Assembly: GCF_016679925.1 (NCBI RefSeq)
Contig: NZ_JAEQBW010000009.1
Coordinates: 1 to 64,000 of the forward strand
From: Marivirga aurantiaca
GTDB taxonomy: Bacteria > Bacteroidota > Bacteroidia > Cytophagales > Cyclobacteriaceae
Length of the DNA: 64,000 nt
Direction: 5' to 3'
Shown here piece after piece: positions 17,430 to 26,495 of the stretch. Numbering within the stretch: the first letter of the stretch is position 1; each line of letters starts with the position of its first letter. The position numbers and the translations under genes were made by a program. The notes under the pieces are model-generated. The model made no database searches, had not been told where the DNA came from, and was given only the letters and a program-made list of their open reading frames with translations.

Positions 17430-17581
17430 TCATTTCAAGAAAACTAACATGTCAAATATTTAACACGCATTGCTGTCACTTCTCTTCTAGTGATAATTTC
17501 GCTAAAACAGCTTATCTTTAGTTGCCTTGGGCAGAGTACTTTAAAAATTCTTTTTTGAATTAAACCCAATAGAAATATTAC

Positions 17582-18490
17582 TTAAGCTTCTTCCAAACCC
17601 TTAATGTTTATTTTCTTCATTTGGAGCATCGCCCTGGTTACACGTTTCACCTTTTCTGTATCTTTATGCGTCATCAATTGCCCCAGCACATTTGGGATAA
17701 TCTGCCATGAAATGCCGAACTCATCTTTCAGCCATCCGCACTGTTGCGCCTTAGGATCACCACCTTTACCCAACTCACTCCAGTAATAATCAATTTCGGA
17801 CTGATCCTCGCAATGCACCATAAAGGATACAGCTTCATTGAATGTAAAGTCATGTGCTAAGTCACTGTCCATCGCCATAAACTTGTATCCGTTCAACGCA
17901 AACTGTGCATGCATTACAGAGGTTTTTGACTGCAGTTTTGTAGGTTCATTCATTAAAATCCCATCTACTTTAGAGTGTTTGAAGATTTGTGTGTAACGCT
18001 CAACCGCCTGTTTGGCTTGCCCGAATCTTTCGCCTACAAACAATAATGATGGAGTAATTTTTTGGCCTACATCTTTTATTTTTCCTAAACTGACTTGCCA
18101 GGAAAGTCCAAACCTGTCTTGCAGCCAACCGTATTTTTCACTCCAATCATATTTTTCATAAGGCATTAAGATACTGCCGTTTTCAGAGAGGCTTTTCCAT
18201 AATTGATCAGCTTCTTTTTCTGTTTCGCAAGTAATATAGAATGAAACAGAGGGATTAAATGGAAAAGCAGGCCCTCCGTTTAAAGCAGAAAATCGCTGTC
18301 CTTCCAGTTCAAAGTCTACCGCCATGGCCGAGCCTTCCGGCATTCGATGATGCTCATAACCTTCTTTACCATAGCGGCTTACTCTTTGTATTTCACCTGA
18401 TTTAAAAATTGAAATATAAAATTCAACTGCTTCCTCAGCCTGGGTATTAAACCACAAGAAAGGAGTAATTTTTTGATCATTTGTTTTCAT
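17582..18490 (-). CDS. Two-domain VOC (PhnB-like) protein
   Basis: This 302-residue protein is two tandem VOC domains of the PhnB/3-demethylubiquinone-methyltransferase-like type. Each begins with an ITPFLWFNTQAEEAVEFY or ITPSLLFVGERFGQAKQAVERY segment, holds a FSALNGGPAFPFNPSVSFYITCE or FMAMDSDLAHDFTFNEAVSFMVHCE strand pair, and ends WLQDRFGLSWQV or WLKDEFGISWQI. Despite the old annotation name, such proteins are not shown to be methyltransferases. It lies 10 bp after another VOC gene, giving a two-gene minus-strand operon. Likely roles are binding or modifying small molecules. Confidence 0.85.
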   Translation of the reverse strand: MKTNDQKITPFLWFNTQAEEAVEFYISIFKSGEIQRVSRYGKEGYEHHRMPEGSAMAVDFELEGQRFSALNGGPAFPFNPSVSFYITCETEKEADQLWKSLSENGSILMPYEKYDWSEKYGWLQDRFGLSWQVSLGKIKDVGQKITPSLLFVGERFGQAKQAVERYTQIFKHSKVDGILMNEPTKLQSKTSVMHAQFALNGYKFMAMDSDLAHDFTFNEAVSFMVHCEDQSEIDYYWSELGKGGDPKAQQCGWLKDEFGISWQIIPNVLGQLMTHKDTEKVKRVTRAMLQMKKINIKGLEEA

Positions 18491-18500
18491 CGCTTAACTT

Positions 18501-18908
18501 TTATTGAGGAATTTTACTTTCATCCATATAAGCTAATTCCCATTGGTGACCGTCTAAATCGGCAAAACTATGCTGGTACATCCAGCCGTGATCTGCTGCT
18601 TCCATATAAGTAGAACCACCGGCCTCCACTGCATTCTTCACCATTTCATCAACAGCCGCTTTACTGGGTAAATCTAGCGCAATAAGCACTTCTGTTGTTT
18701 TGGTAGCATCAGCAATAGGCTTTTTGGTAAAAGTTGCGAAATAGTCTTCTTCAAGTAGCATGGCAAAGATGCTGCCCTCTTTTATGACCATACAACCTGC
18801 CTTTTCATCAGTGAATTGCATATTGAATGAAAAGCCTAGTGCTTTGAAAAAATCCATTGAATTTTGAAGATTCTTTACTGGTAGATTAATGAAGATTTTA
18901 CTTGTCAT
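18501..18908 (-). CDS. VOC family (glyoxalase/bleomycin-resistance-like) protein
   Basis: This 135-residue protein shows the VOC pattern: FINLPVKNLQNSMDFFKALGFSFN at the N-terminus, a middle GCMVIKEGSIFAMLL strand pair and an ending SFADLDGHQWELAYMD, where Glu is the usual metal-ligand position. Members include lactoylglutathione lyases, dioxygenases and drug-binding proteins, and exact activity is not assigned. It is the first gene of an operon with the two-domain VOC protein (10-bp gap), divergent from a GlxA-type regulator. Confidence 0.85.
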   Translation of the reverse strand: MTSKIFINLPVKNLQNSMDFFKALGFSFNMQFTDEKAGCMVIKEGSIFAMLLEEDYFATFTKKPIADATKTTEVLIALDLPSKAAVDEMVKNAVEAGGSTYMEAADHGWMYQHSFADLDGHQWELAYMDESKIPQ

Positions 18909-19048
18909 GATTTCAGTATTTAAGTCAAAAATAAATATATAAAAAACTCTATATTTACAAAGGTATGTTTGTCTGGCTTAACTTAAACTGTGTAAGCACG
19001 ACATAATATGGGGTTGATTGCGACATATTTAGTAACTAATTTTAAGAT

Positions 19049-20029
19049 ATGAAAACTATCTCAATACTTGTTCCTGAGCGAGCTGTTCCGGCTGCTATTG
19101 TTGATCCGCAGTACATGTTTACAGCCATTAATATGTTTTACGAAAAGGCAGGCATGAATCCTGTTTTTAAAGTTCAATTAGTGGGCTTGAATAAGGAAGT
19201 GAAGCTAAGTAAAGGATTGTTGAGCTTTTATCCGGATGCATTGTTAGATAATGTGAAAACTACTGATCTAATTATCATTCCTGCCATAAGTGGAGATATA
19301 AATGAAGCCATAAAACTTAATGAAGCTATGTTCCCCTGGATAATTTCACAGTATAATAAAGGTGCTGAAGTGGCTAGTTTATGCATTGGGGCTTTTTTAT
19401 TGGCCTCCACGGGATTGCTTTCCGGCAAAACCTGCTCTACTCATTGGCTGCATGCACCCACCTTTAGGAATATGTTTCCCGATGTAAGACTGGTAGATGA
19501 CCGTGTGATCAGTGAACAAAACGGCTTGTATTCCAGTGGAGGAGCCAATGCATACTGGAATTTGCTGCTTTATATTGTGGAAAAATATACTTCCAGAGAA
19601 ATGGCAGTGATGGCATCAAAGTTCTTTTTACTTGACATTTCTAAAAACAATCAGCTTCCTTTCTCCATGTTCAAAGGACAAAAAGCACACGGGGATGAGT
19701 TGATAGTGGCTGCTCAGGAATATATAGAGAAGCATTACGATGCAAAAATGAATGTAGATGAACTGGCTGATCGGTTTGGGACAGGCAGAAGAACCTTTGA
19801 ACGCAGGTTTAAGAAGGCAACCTCCAACTCCATTGTGGAATACATGCAAAGGGTTAAAATTGAAGCAGCCAAAGTACAGCTGGAGTCAGGCCGGAAAAAT
19901 GTAAATGAAGTGATGTACGAGGTAGGTTATAATGACCCCAAAGCTTTCCGGGAAGTATTTAAAAAGTATGTAGGTATTTCCCCTGTTGATTACAGAAATA
20001 AATTTATCACGGAGGTAGTACCTTCATAA
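19049..20029 (+). CDS. GlxA-family AraC regulator with DJ-1/PfpI domain
   Basis: This 326-residue protein has an N-terminal DJ-1/PfpI-type amidotransferase-like domain (about 1-190), with a nucleophile-elbow-like Cys in ASLCIGAFLLASTGLL and a THWLHAP strand. A C-terminal AraC double helix-turn-helix follows (about 220-320, MNVDELADRFGTGRRTFERRFKKA ... VNEVMYEVGYNDPKAFREVFKKYVGISPVDYR). Such regulators sense metabolites or redox state. A methyltransferase gene follows 21 bp downstream and a VOC operon diverges upstream; both are candidate targets by position. Confidence 0.9.
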   Translation: MKTISILVPERAVPAAIVDPQYMFTAINMFYEKAGMNPVFKVQLVGLNKEVKLSKGLLSFYPDALLDNVKTTDLIIIPAISGDINEAIKLNEAMFPWIISQYNKGAEVASLCIGAFLLASTGLLSGKTCSTHWLHAPTFRNMFPDVRLVDDRVISEQNGLYSSGGANAYWNLLLYIVEKYTSREMAVMASKFFLLDISKNNQLPFSMFKGQKAHGDELIVAAQEYIEKHYDAKMNVDELADRFGTGRRTFERRFKKATSNSIVEYMQRVKIEAAKVQLESGRKNVNEVMYEVGYNDPKAFREVFKKYVGISPVDYRNKFITEVVPS

Positions 20030-20050
20030 AGCAACTTTAAATTTAAAAAT

Positions 20051-20710
20051 ATGGCTATTCAAGCTGATGATATGAAAACTATTGCCACTCAATTAAGGTG
20101 TCCAAGTGGAGAGGATGGATTAGAAATAGCCGGAGAAATGAATAAAACCAACCATGGCATGACCATGAATACAATCCGCCATTTGGATTTAAAAGGCCAT
20201 GATAGGGTTTTGGAGATTGGTCCTGGTAATGCGCAACATTTGGTCGAATTAATGAAAATGGCTCCTGAAATCAACTATAATGGTTTAGATATTTCAGCTG
20301 ATATGAAAAAGGAAGCGGAAAGAATTAATGCGGATTTTGTCCGGAAAAAGCAAGCGCAGTTTTTTCACTATTCAGGTGAATCATTCCCTTTTGAGGACAA
20401 AACATTTGATAAAATAATGACTGTGAACACCCTTTATTTCTGGGAAGATCCGGCAGCTACCTTACAGGAAATCTATAGAGTGCTAAAGCCGGGTGGACTT
20501 TGCAATATTACTTACAGCCTGAAGGATTTCATGAAAAATTTACCTTTTACGGTATATGGTTTCCAGCTTTATAATGATGAAGATGTACTGGCTCTGATAG
20601 AGAAATCAAGTTTTAATGACTCACAAATTATCCCGGAAATTGAAACAGTAAAAAGCAAACATGGTGAAATGGTGAACAGAACCTATTCAGTTTTAATTGT
20701 GAGAAAATAA
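20051..20710 (+). CDS. Class I SAM-dependent methyltransferase
   Basis: This 219-residue protein has methyltransferase motif I (VLEIGPGNAQHLVELM, about 55-70), an acidic motif II (GLDISADMKKEA), motif post-I FPFEDKTFDKIMTVNTLYFWEDP and a LKPGGLCNI motif, the usual order of UbiE/COQ5-like methyltransferases. Substrate is unknown. It lies 21 bp after the GlxA-type regulator and is probably co-transcribed with it. A TetR-type palindrome lies downstream, before the next gene pair. Confidence 0.88.
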   Translation: MAIQADDMKTIATQLRCPSGEDGLEIAGEMNKTNHGMTMNTIRHLDLKGHDRVLEIGPGNAQHLVELMKMAPEINYNGLDISADMKKEAERINADFVRKKQAQFFHYSGESFPFEDKTFDKIMTVNTLYFWEDPAATLQEIYRVLKPGGLCNITYSLKDFMKNLPFTVYGFQLYNDEDVLALIEKSSFNDSQIIPEIETVKSKHGEMVNRTYSVLIVRK

Positions 20711-20765
20711 AATTATAGTGGAATATACGGATTGTGTTTGTTCCAATTTAAACGTTCTAAATATA

Positions 20766-20789
20766 GATACCGTAGTACCTATAGGTATC
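20766..20789 (+). promoter_or_regulatory. Weak candidate TetR operator before the DUF2243/CtaG pair
   Basis: GATACC (20766-20771) is followed by GTACC-TATA-GGTATC (20775-20789). The second part matches the GATACC-N4-GGTATC sites at 9711 and 10435, with one weakened half. It lies 11 bp before the ATG at 20801, where binding would block expression. Confidence 0.4.
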
Positions 20790-20800
20790 AATATTGAATA

Positions 20801-21280
20801 ATGAAATTGGGAAGTCTTTCACATCGCAAATCTGGATCTTTATGGGCTGGAGTGCTTACTGGAACTGGCATTATGGCCGCAGTGGATGAAATAATATTCC
20901 ATCAGCTGCTTTCTTGGCATCACTTCTATGATAAATCCACCTTGGAAATAGGCCTCTTATCTGACGGACTGCTACACTCGGCCGAGCTCATTGCTATTGT
21001 TGCCGGTTTTTTTCTAATTATTGATTTAAATAAAAATCAAGCTTTAGTTAAAGTACGCATCTGGGCTGGTTTCTTTTTAGGAACAGGAGGATTTCAATTG
21101 CTTGATGGAACCATTAACCACAAAGTACTAAGGCTCCACCAAATAAGGTATGTGGATAATATTTTGCCTTACGATATTGCTTGGAATGCTACAGGTATCT
21201 TTTTACTTATTATAGGCATTGTAATATTAATTAAAGCAAAGAAATCCGGAGAGATAGAAATTTACAAAAATAAAGCGTAA
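20801..21280 (+). CDS. DUF2243 integral membrane protein
   Basis: This 159-residue protein has four hydrophobic segments and fits DUF2243: GVLTGTGIMAAVDEIIFHQLLSWHHFYD near the start, FFLGTGGFQLLDGTINHKVLRLHQIRY in the middle and YDIAWNATGIFLLIIGI at the end. Several conserved His (HQLLSWHHF, NHKVLRLHQIR) hint at metal or haem contact, but no function is established. Its stop shares one base with the next start codon, that of a CtaG-like protein, so the two are translationally coupled. This pairing is common in bacteria. Confidence 0.85.
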   Translation: MKLGSLSHRKSGSLWAGVLTGTGIMAAVDEIIFHQLLSWHHFYDKSTLEIGLLSDGLLHSAELIAIVAGFFLIIDLNKNQALVKVRIWAGFFLGTGGFQLLDGTINHKVLRLHQIRYVDNILPYDIAWNATGIFLLIIGIVILIKAKKSGEIEIYKNKA

Positions 21281-22056
21281 TGCTACAAATGCATACTTTC
21301 AATAGTTGGTTACCTCCAATCGTTATCTTTTTACTCACACTGGCTTACTGGTATGGTTGGTTTACATTAAGAAGAAGACAAAAGATTATTCGTATTCCAC
21401 ATGCTATCAGTTTCACTGTCGGAATGTTGCTACTTTCTATAGCTTATTTGCCTGAAATGATGCACTGGGGCCATGCTGATATGCGAGGCCATATGGTACA
21501 GCATCTGCTTATGGCTATGTATGCACCTGTTTTTCTTGTTTTGGGTGCGCCATCCACATTACTTTTGCAAATTCTCCCTGCTCCAATCGCGAGAAGGCTA
21601 ACGTCTATATTAAAATCATCCTTTTTTAGGATGATCAGTCATCCTGTTACAGCAATGTTACTCAATATTGGTGGCATGTATCTATTGTATTTAAGCCCAC
21701 TTTACAACCAAATGCACCATCAGCCTTTTCTTCACCATTTAGTGCATCTACATTTTTTGCTGGCCGGATATCTTTTCACCTGGTCAATGATTGGTATTGA
21801 TCCTGGAGGACATAAAGTAAGTTTCCGGTTACGATTAAGTGTGCTTTTTATCAGTATTGCTGCTCATGCCTTTTTAAGCAAGGCAATGTATGCTTATACA
21901 TGGCCGAAACAATCCATACATAGTGATCAGCAAATTCAGGAAGGAGCCCGGCTTATGTATTATTGGGGAGATTTATCTGAATTAATATTACTGATTATAT
22001 TCTTCTCCATGTGGTATAAAAGTAGAAATGATTCATTTAAGTCTGTTCCGGTTTGA
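21280..22056 (+). CDS. CtaG-like (caa3 type) cytochrome c oxidase assembly membrane protein
   Basis: This 258-residue protein has about seven transmembrane segments and the His-rich pattern of the caa3_CtaG family: MMHWGHADMRGHMVQHLLMAMYAPVFLVLGAP, LLYLSPLYNQMHHQPFLHHLVHLHFLLAGYLFTW and SIAAHAFLSKAMY. Family members help copper insertion or assembly of terminal oxidases. No oxidase gene is nearby, so this copy may serve another copper protein or the DUF2243 partner (inference). It overlaps DUF2243 by one base and ends at a hairpin shared with the convergent ppc gene. Confidence 0.85.
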   Translation: MLQMHTFNSWLPPIVIFLLTLAYWYGWFTLRRRQKIIRIPHAISFTVGMLLLSIAYLPEMMHWGHADMRGHMVQHLLMAMYAPVFLVLGAPSTLLLQILPAPIARRLTSILKSSFFRMISHPVTAMLLNIGGMYLLYLSPLYNQMHHQPFLHHLVHLHFLLAGYLFTWSMIGIDPGGHKVSFRLRLSVLFISIAAHAFLSKAMYAYTWPKQSIHSDQQIQEGARLMYYWGDLSELILLIIFFSMWYKSRNDSFKSVPV

Positions 22057-22083
22057 TGTTTTTTTAAACACCAGACCGGAACA
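22045..22083. terminator. Hairpin between convergent CtaG-like and ppc genes
   Basis: GTTCCGGTTTG near 22045-22055 pairs with CAGACCGGAAC at 22072-22082, with a G-U pair, around a loop that can itself pair TGTTT with AAACA. No long U-tract flanks it, so it may act as a bidirectional terminator with low efficiency. Confidence 0.5.
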
Positions 22084-22089
22084 ATTTAC

Positions 22090-24645
22090 TTAAGCAGCAT
22101 TTCTGGCAGCATTCATAATGCCGAACATACTACGTAAAATTAATCTTTTAAAAGTTTCTTCATCTTCCACACCATCCCTTAGCTTTTGTATAGCATACTG
22201 CTGAATGCTAATGAGCGGGAGTACAATTCTTTCGCGAATGGCAATAGATTCCTTTGATACTTGAGCATCATGCATCATTCCTTTATTGTCGCTAATGGCA
22301 TCCAATTCTGCTTTGCTTAAATCAAATTCCTTCTTCATTATATGCCAAAATTCCCCGAACTCTTTGTCTTTCCCTAAATAGGCCGTAGCAGGATAAAAAG
22401 ACTTGGCAATTGATTGCATTGAATTTCCAAGTAAAGTCTTAAAAAATAAAGAGTCTTTATATAATGCATTGACTTCCTGTTCTTTGCCGGAATCTTTTAA
22501 TGACTTTAAAGCTGTCCCCACTCCATAAAAGCCAGGGATGTTCTGCTTCATTTGTGCCCATGCGCCTACAAATGGAATAGCCCTTAAATCTTCAAATTTT
22601 AACTCTCCTTTTTTACCCCGACTGCTGGGTCTGCTGCCAATATTGGTTTCGCCAAAATATTTTAAAGGCGTTACATTGGCTAAATAAGGAGTGAATTTAT
22701 CATGGTTTTTGAAGTCGTTATACAACTGATAACTTATGTCTGCCATTTGATCAACTAATTTCCTTTCTGACTCTGAAAGCTGCCGATTGTTTTCAGGGAA
22801 TAAATGATTTTCCAAACCTGCTGAAAGCAATTGTTCCAGATTATAGCGACAAGAGTTAACCTTGCCATAATTTGAACTAATTGTCTGGCCTTGTATGGTC
22901 ACCTGTATCTCCTGGTCTTCAATGTTAGAGCCTAAAGAAGCATAAAAATCATGCATATTGCCTCCTCCTCTTGCCGGTGGTCCTCCTCTGCCGTCAAAAA
23001 AAATAACGTTGATGCCATACTTACGGGAAATATCAGTAAGCGCCTCTTTTGCCAGAAAAATGGACCAGTTAGCTCTTAAGTACCCACCATCTTTGGTGCC
23101 ATCAGAAAAGCCCACCATAATAGTCTGTTGCTCATTACGATTTTTCACATGTTCTCTGTATTCAGGTATTTCATACAGTTGCTGCATAATATCAGAAGCC
23201 TTGGCCAGATCGTCAATGGTTTCAAAAAGTGGAACCACATCCAGGTTTTCATATGCTTTTTTGCTCAATTTTAAGCGGGCCAGTTGAAACACTTCCATTA
23301 CATGCAATGCCGACTGGCAATTACTGATGATATACCGGTGGCAGGCCCTGTCACCATTTCTTTTCTTTATTTCTTCAAGGGCATCAAAACTTTTTAACAT
23401 TTCCAGGTGAAAATCGTCATAATCATCTTCTTCTCCGGGGAGTTTTTCAAAACTCATCAAATGCTTAATTTTATCCGCTTCCGGTAGCTTTTCGTATTGT
23501 GCTATTGTGCTGGTATTATCATCTTTAGATAGAATCTCTTCCCATAGGCCATCATGTTTTCTGCTGTCCTGTCGGATATCCATAATGGAAAAGTGAAATC
23601 CGAAGATCCTTACTTTCAGAATAAATTTTTCCAACAGATCAGAGAACAATCCCATATGATCAGCTTTTAAATTCTCTAAAGCTTCATGGAGAACTTGCAG
23701 AAGTTCGTCAGGATTTATAAAACCCTTACTTTTATCACCAAATAGGGCATGATAAACCTTGTTTTCGGCCTCCTGTATTTTTTCTTCCACACCTTTAAAA
23801 GTAAGCCTTCTTCTAATAGCTCTTATATCCCTGTAATAACATTTAAGAATAGTTTCCCTTAATCGATCTGCCACTTTTAACGTTATATCGTGGGTAACAA
23901 AAGGATTGCCATCACGGTCGCCCCCGGGCCAAAATCCCACGGTTAATAAATTGGGGTTTATCCATTCTTCAAAAGATTCATCCATGTCCTCTGCTAAATC
24001 ATATAAAATAGCCGGAATACTTTTGTAGAAAACGTTTTCCAGATACCAGCACAGGCTGACAGCCTCGTCATACGGACTTGGTTTATCCCGCTTAATAAAA
24101 GGTGTTTTACCTAATTGCTTCAACAAAGAATTGATGGTGTTCAGGTCCCCTGTTCTAATGGCTGCCTCTAAATCATTATTAATAGCCAATACATTTCCCG
24201 GATAGAATTGGGTAGGGTGAGCAGTAAGAACGATACGCACTGAAAAATTCTTTAATTTTTCTTTCAGTTCTTCCATTTTGCTGGTATGGCGAACCCTGCC
24301 AATAAGCTCTTTAACAGAACCTTTACCTTCCAAATTATATATTTTTCCAAAAGCAGCATCTTCAATAGAATCAAAAAGTAATACCTGTCGCTCTATATAT
24401 TGGATCAATTGGAATAGTAAATTATGTAGCTCTTTATCATCCTGCGTACCGAGTATCTTCCGTTGAAACTTTTCAATAATCTCTACAGGGTCTTTCCCTT
24501 CTTCATAACCTGACTGGCTTAATTGTTGCAGCATTGGGAGCACTGTGCCTGTTCTGTAAATGTGGCCATAAGGCAAATCTAAAAACAAGCTGTTATAAAC
24601 TGTAAAGCGCGTGGTTACTTCCTCCTGGTAATTTAAATTCTTCAT
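22090..24645 (-). CDS. ppc: Phosphoenolpyruvate carboxylase
   Basis: This 851-residue enzyme carboxylates PEP to oxaloacetate, refilling the TCA cycle. It carries the catalytic His143 in IVLTAHPTQ, GFWPGGDRDGNPFV, the VGFSDGTKDGGYLRANW segment and the active-site loop FFDGRGGPPARGGGN, then QGQTISSNYG. Length is slightly below the 880-residue norm. The C-terminus ends IMNAARNAA, not the QNTG of canonical forms, so the aspartate-inhibition tail may differ. It is monocistronic and divergent from the M23 lipoprotein gene. Confidence 0.93.
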   Translation of the reverse strand: MKNLNYQEEVTTRFTVYNSLFLDLPYGHIYRTGTVLPMLQQLSQSGYEEGKDPVEIIEKFQRKILGTQDDKELHNLLFQLIQYIERQVLLFDSIEDAAFGKIYNLEGKGSVKELIGRVRHTSKMEELKEKLKNFSVRIVLTAHPTQFYPGNVLAINNDLEAAIRTGDLNTINSLLKQLGKTPFIKRDKPSPYDEAVSLCWYLENVFYKSIPAILYDLAEDMDESFEEWINPNLLTVGFWPGGDRDGNPFVTHDITLKVADRLRETILKCYYRDIRAIRRRLTFKGVEEKIQEAENKVYHALFGDKSKGFINPDELLQVLHEALENLKADHMGLFSDLLEKFILKVRIFGFHFSIMDIRQDSRKHDGLWEEILSKDDNTSTIAQYEKLPEADKIKHLMSFEKLPGEEDDYDDFHLEMLKSFDALEEIKKRNGDRACHRYIISNCQSALHVMEVFQLARLKLSKKAYENLDVVPLFETIDDLAKASDIMQQLYEIPEYREHVKNRNEQQTIMVGFSDGTKDGGYLRANWSIFLAKEALTDISRKYGINVIFFDGRGGPPARGGGNMHDFYASLGSNIEDQEIQVTIQGQTISSNYGKVNSCRYNLEQLLSAGLENHLFPENNRQLSESERKLVDQMADISYQLYNDFKNHDKFTPYLANVTPLKYFGETNIGSRPSSRGKKGELKFEDLRAIPFVGAWAQMKQNIPGFYGVGTALKSLKDSGKEQEVNALYKDSLFFKTLLGNSMQSIAKSFYPATAYLGKDKEFGEFWHIMKKEFDLSKAELDAISDNKGMMHDAQVSKESIAIRERIVLPLISIQQYAIQKLRDGVEDEETFKRLILRSMFGIMNAARNAA

Positions 24646-24947
24646 AAAAGTTAAAGATTAAACGGACATGAGCAATGATCATTTTTGTTGCAGTAGCATA
24701 TATGTCACTTAAATATACTCAATTATGGATACGATGTTTTGTTTCAACTAAAATCAGTTGTTGCTTTTTGGTGACTTCTTTCGAGATCAAATGATCTGTT
24801 TTTCGTTCTCAATCCATATGAATAGTGAATAGCCCTATTGAACTCTTAAAGCCATAGACGTTGTTAATTTCGTATAATCACCATCTACCGGAAAGTAAGT
24901 TAGTAGAAGTGTACTTTTTAGAATTATTCAATAATTTATTTTTAATA
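24646..24947. other. Divergent intergenic region, ppc and M23 lipoprotein
   Basis: This ~300-bp stretch lies between divergent genes and should hold both promoters. I see only small, weak inverted repeats (for example GATCAAATGATC near 24786) and no confident promoter, RNA or ORF. The reading frame of the next gene is open from 24861, but its likely start is 24948. Confidence 0.5.
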
Positions 24948-26264
24948 ATGATCAATTTCCGCAATACTATTTTACTGCTTTTTCTATCCTGCTTAATTGC
25001 TTCATGCAAAATAGATCAGGTTTTTGCACCAAAAGGGCCCTATGAGAAATATTTAGCCTCATTGAAAGCCAATGATTTGGAACAAACAGCCCTGGCGCAA
25101 GATTGGATAACTGCCGGGGAGTCTGCTCTAAAAGATTCTACTTACGCCAATCTTCCCTATGCAGAACTCAGTCGTTTCGATCCGGCCGAACCCACAGCTC
25201 TGTTTCTGAGATATAAAGTAAAAGAAGGTCAGAATATAGAAATACACCTCAAAAGAATTTCAGAAAGCAACACCAGGATATTCGTCAATGTATTTGAATG
25301 GCGGGACGAGGAATTCAAACCTCTTGGGCAGGAAGCGGATGGAGACAGTCTTACTTATAAAGTTGAAAATAGTGGAGAGCATGCAGTAAGGATTCAACCT
25401 GAGTTGCTAAGGGGTGGATTATTTCAAATTTATATTAGGTACACGGCCTCGCTTGCCTTTCCTCTGCCAGAGAGAACTTACGAAAATATTGGAAGCTTTT
25501 ATGGTGATGGAAGAGAGGCAGGAAGAAGAAAACACGAGGGGATAGATATTTTTTCACCCAGGGGTACCCCGGTACTGGCCGTAAGGCCGGGATTTATAAG
25601 GCGGGTAGGAGTAAATAATTTAGGAGGAAAAGTTATCTTTCTTTCAGGAGGAGGATATAGTTATTACTATGCACATCTGGATAGCCAGATGGTACATACA
25701 GGCCAAAGAGTGGTGACTGGGGATACACTCGGTTTAGTGGGAAATACCGGTAATGCAATTACAACTTCTCCTCACCTTCATTTTGGGATTTATAGTATGG
25801 GAAGTGGTGCTTTGGATCCTTTTCCTTTTTTTGCCACCACTCCAATCACTAATATCATCCCTTTGGGAGACAGTGCCTCTCTTGGTAAATACCATCGTGT
25901 GAATAGCCAAATAGTGAACCTGAGATCAGAAGCCAATACTCAATCAGAGATTCTTGGAAAGCTGAATAAAAATGAGTTGGTAAGAGTAGAAGCTTCCTTG
26001 CTGGGTTGGTACCGTGTAAAATTACCTGATGACCGTGCAGCATTTATCCATCAAAATCTGGTAAAGGAAGTGGGTTCAGGGCTGCAAATAATTTCCCTAA
26101 AAGCAGATGATCAGATTAAAGATGAATTCCTTTCCAGCAGAACCTATTCTGCATCTTTTGTTGAAGAAACCGCTAAAGTTTTGGGGAGCTATCAGGATTA
26201 TCTTGCGATCAGGTTCTCCGGAGGGACTATCGCATGGCTTCGGAACACAGATAAAAAGCTATGA
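24948..26264 (+). CDS. M23 (LytM-type) peptidase lipoprotein with SH3 domain
   Basis: I choose the ATG at 24948 because it gives a clean lipoprotein signal (MINFRNTILLLFLSC ... IASC, lipidated Cys20); the longer frame from 24861 would bury it. The 438-residue product has a beta-rich N-terminal domain (about 60-190), an M23 endopeptidase domain with zinc ligands in KHEGIDIFSP and the HLHFGIY motif, and a C-terminal SH3-like domain (NLRSEANTQSEILGKLNKNELV). The conserved zinc-site residues suggest it is active on cell-wall peptide bonds in the periplasm. It may help shape or remodel peptidoglycan. It is a single gene. Confidence 0.85.
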   Translation: MINFRNTILLLFLSCLIASCKIDQVFAPKGPYEKYLASLKANDLEQTALAQDWITAGESALKDSTYANLPYAELSRFDPAEPTALFLRYKVKEGQNIEIHLKRISESNTRIFVNVFEWRDEEFKPLGQEADGDSLTYKVENSGEHAVRIQPELLRGGLFQIYIRYTASLAFPLPERTYENIGSFYGDGREAGRRKHEGIDIFSPRGTPVLAVRPGFIRRVGVNNLGGKVIFLSGGGYSYYYAHLDSQMVHTGQRVVTGDTLGLVGNTGNAITTSPHLHFGIYSMGSGALDPFPFFATTPITNIIPLGDSASLGKYHRVNSQIVNLRSEANTQSEILGKLNKNELVRVEASLLGWYRVKLPDDRAAFIHQNLVKEVGSGLQIISLKADDQIKDEFLSSRTYSASFVEETAKVLGSYQDYLAIRFSGGTIAWLRNTDKKL

Positions 26265-26434
26265 AATCAATTGGATAACACCTCTTCTTGTCCCGATTTC
26301 ATGCCCAAAAAAGTAACTAATATTCCATTGTAATAGCTTAATTTTTTGCTTCAGATGAAGCTAAATATATAAATTACATCTTCTTCATAATTATTTTTGA
26401 TTATGCATGTTTATTTTTTTAGATAAACCTAAAA

Positions 26435-26457
26435 AATAATTATCATTTATAATTATT
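26435..26457 (+). promoter_or_regulatory. Candidate operator before the TonB receptor gene
   Basis: AATAATTA (26435-26442) and TAATTATT (26450-26457) form a perfect inverted repeat around TCATTTA. It overlaps the likely -33 zone of the -7 element at 26464-26471. The form recalls metal-repressor sites such as Fur or DtxR, but the base composition is AT-only outside the spacer and the match is weak. Confidence 0.4.
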
Positions 26458-26463
26458 ATGTAT

Positions 26464-26471
26464 TAGCTTTG
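26464..26471 (+). promoter_or_regulatory. -7 element (TAGCTTTG) of the TonB receptor promoter
   Basis: TAGCTTTG fits TAnnTTTG exactly and lies 25 bp before the ATG at 26496. A clean -33 element is not visible; the inverted repeat at 26435-26457 occupies that space. Confidence 0.55.
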
Positions 26472-26495
26472 CTTAAAATAAAGAAGTAAACTTAT

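Noticed and set aside
24861-24947. Upstream extension of the M23 lipoprotein
   Set aside because: The extra 29 residues would precede and spoil a clean lipoprotein signal that begins at 24948.
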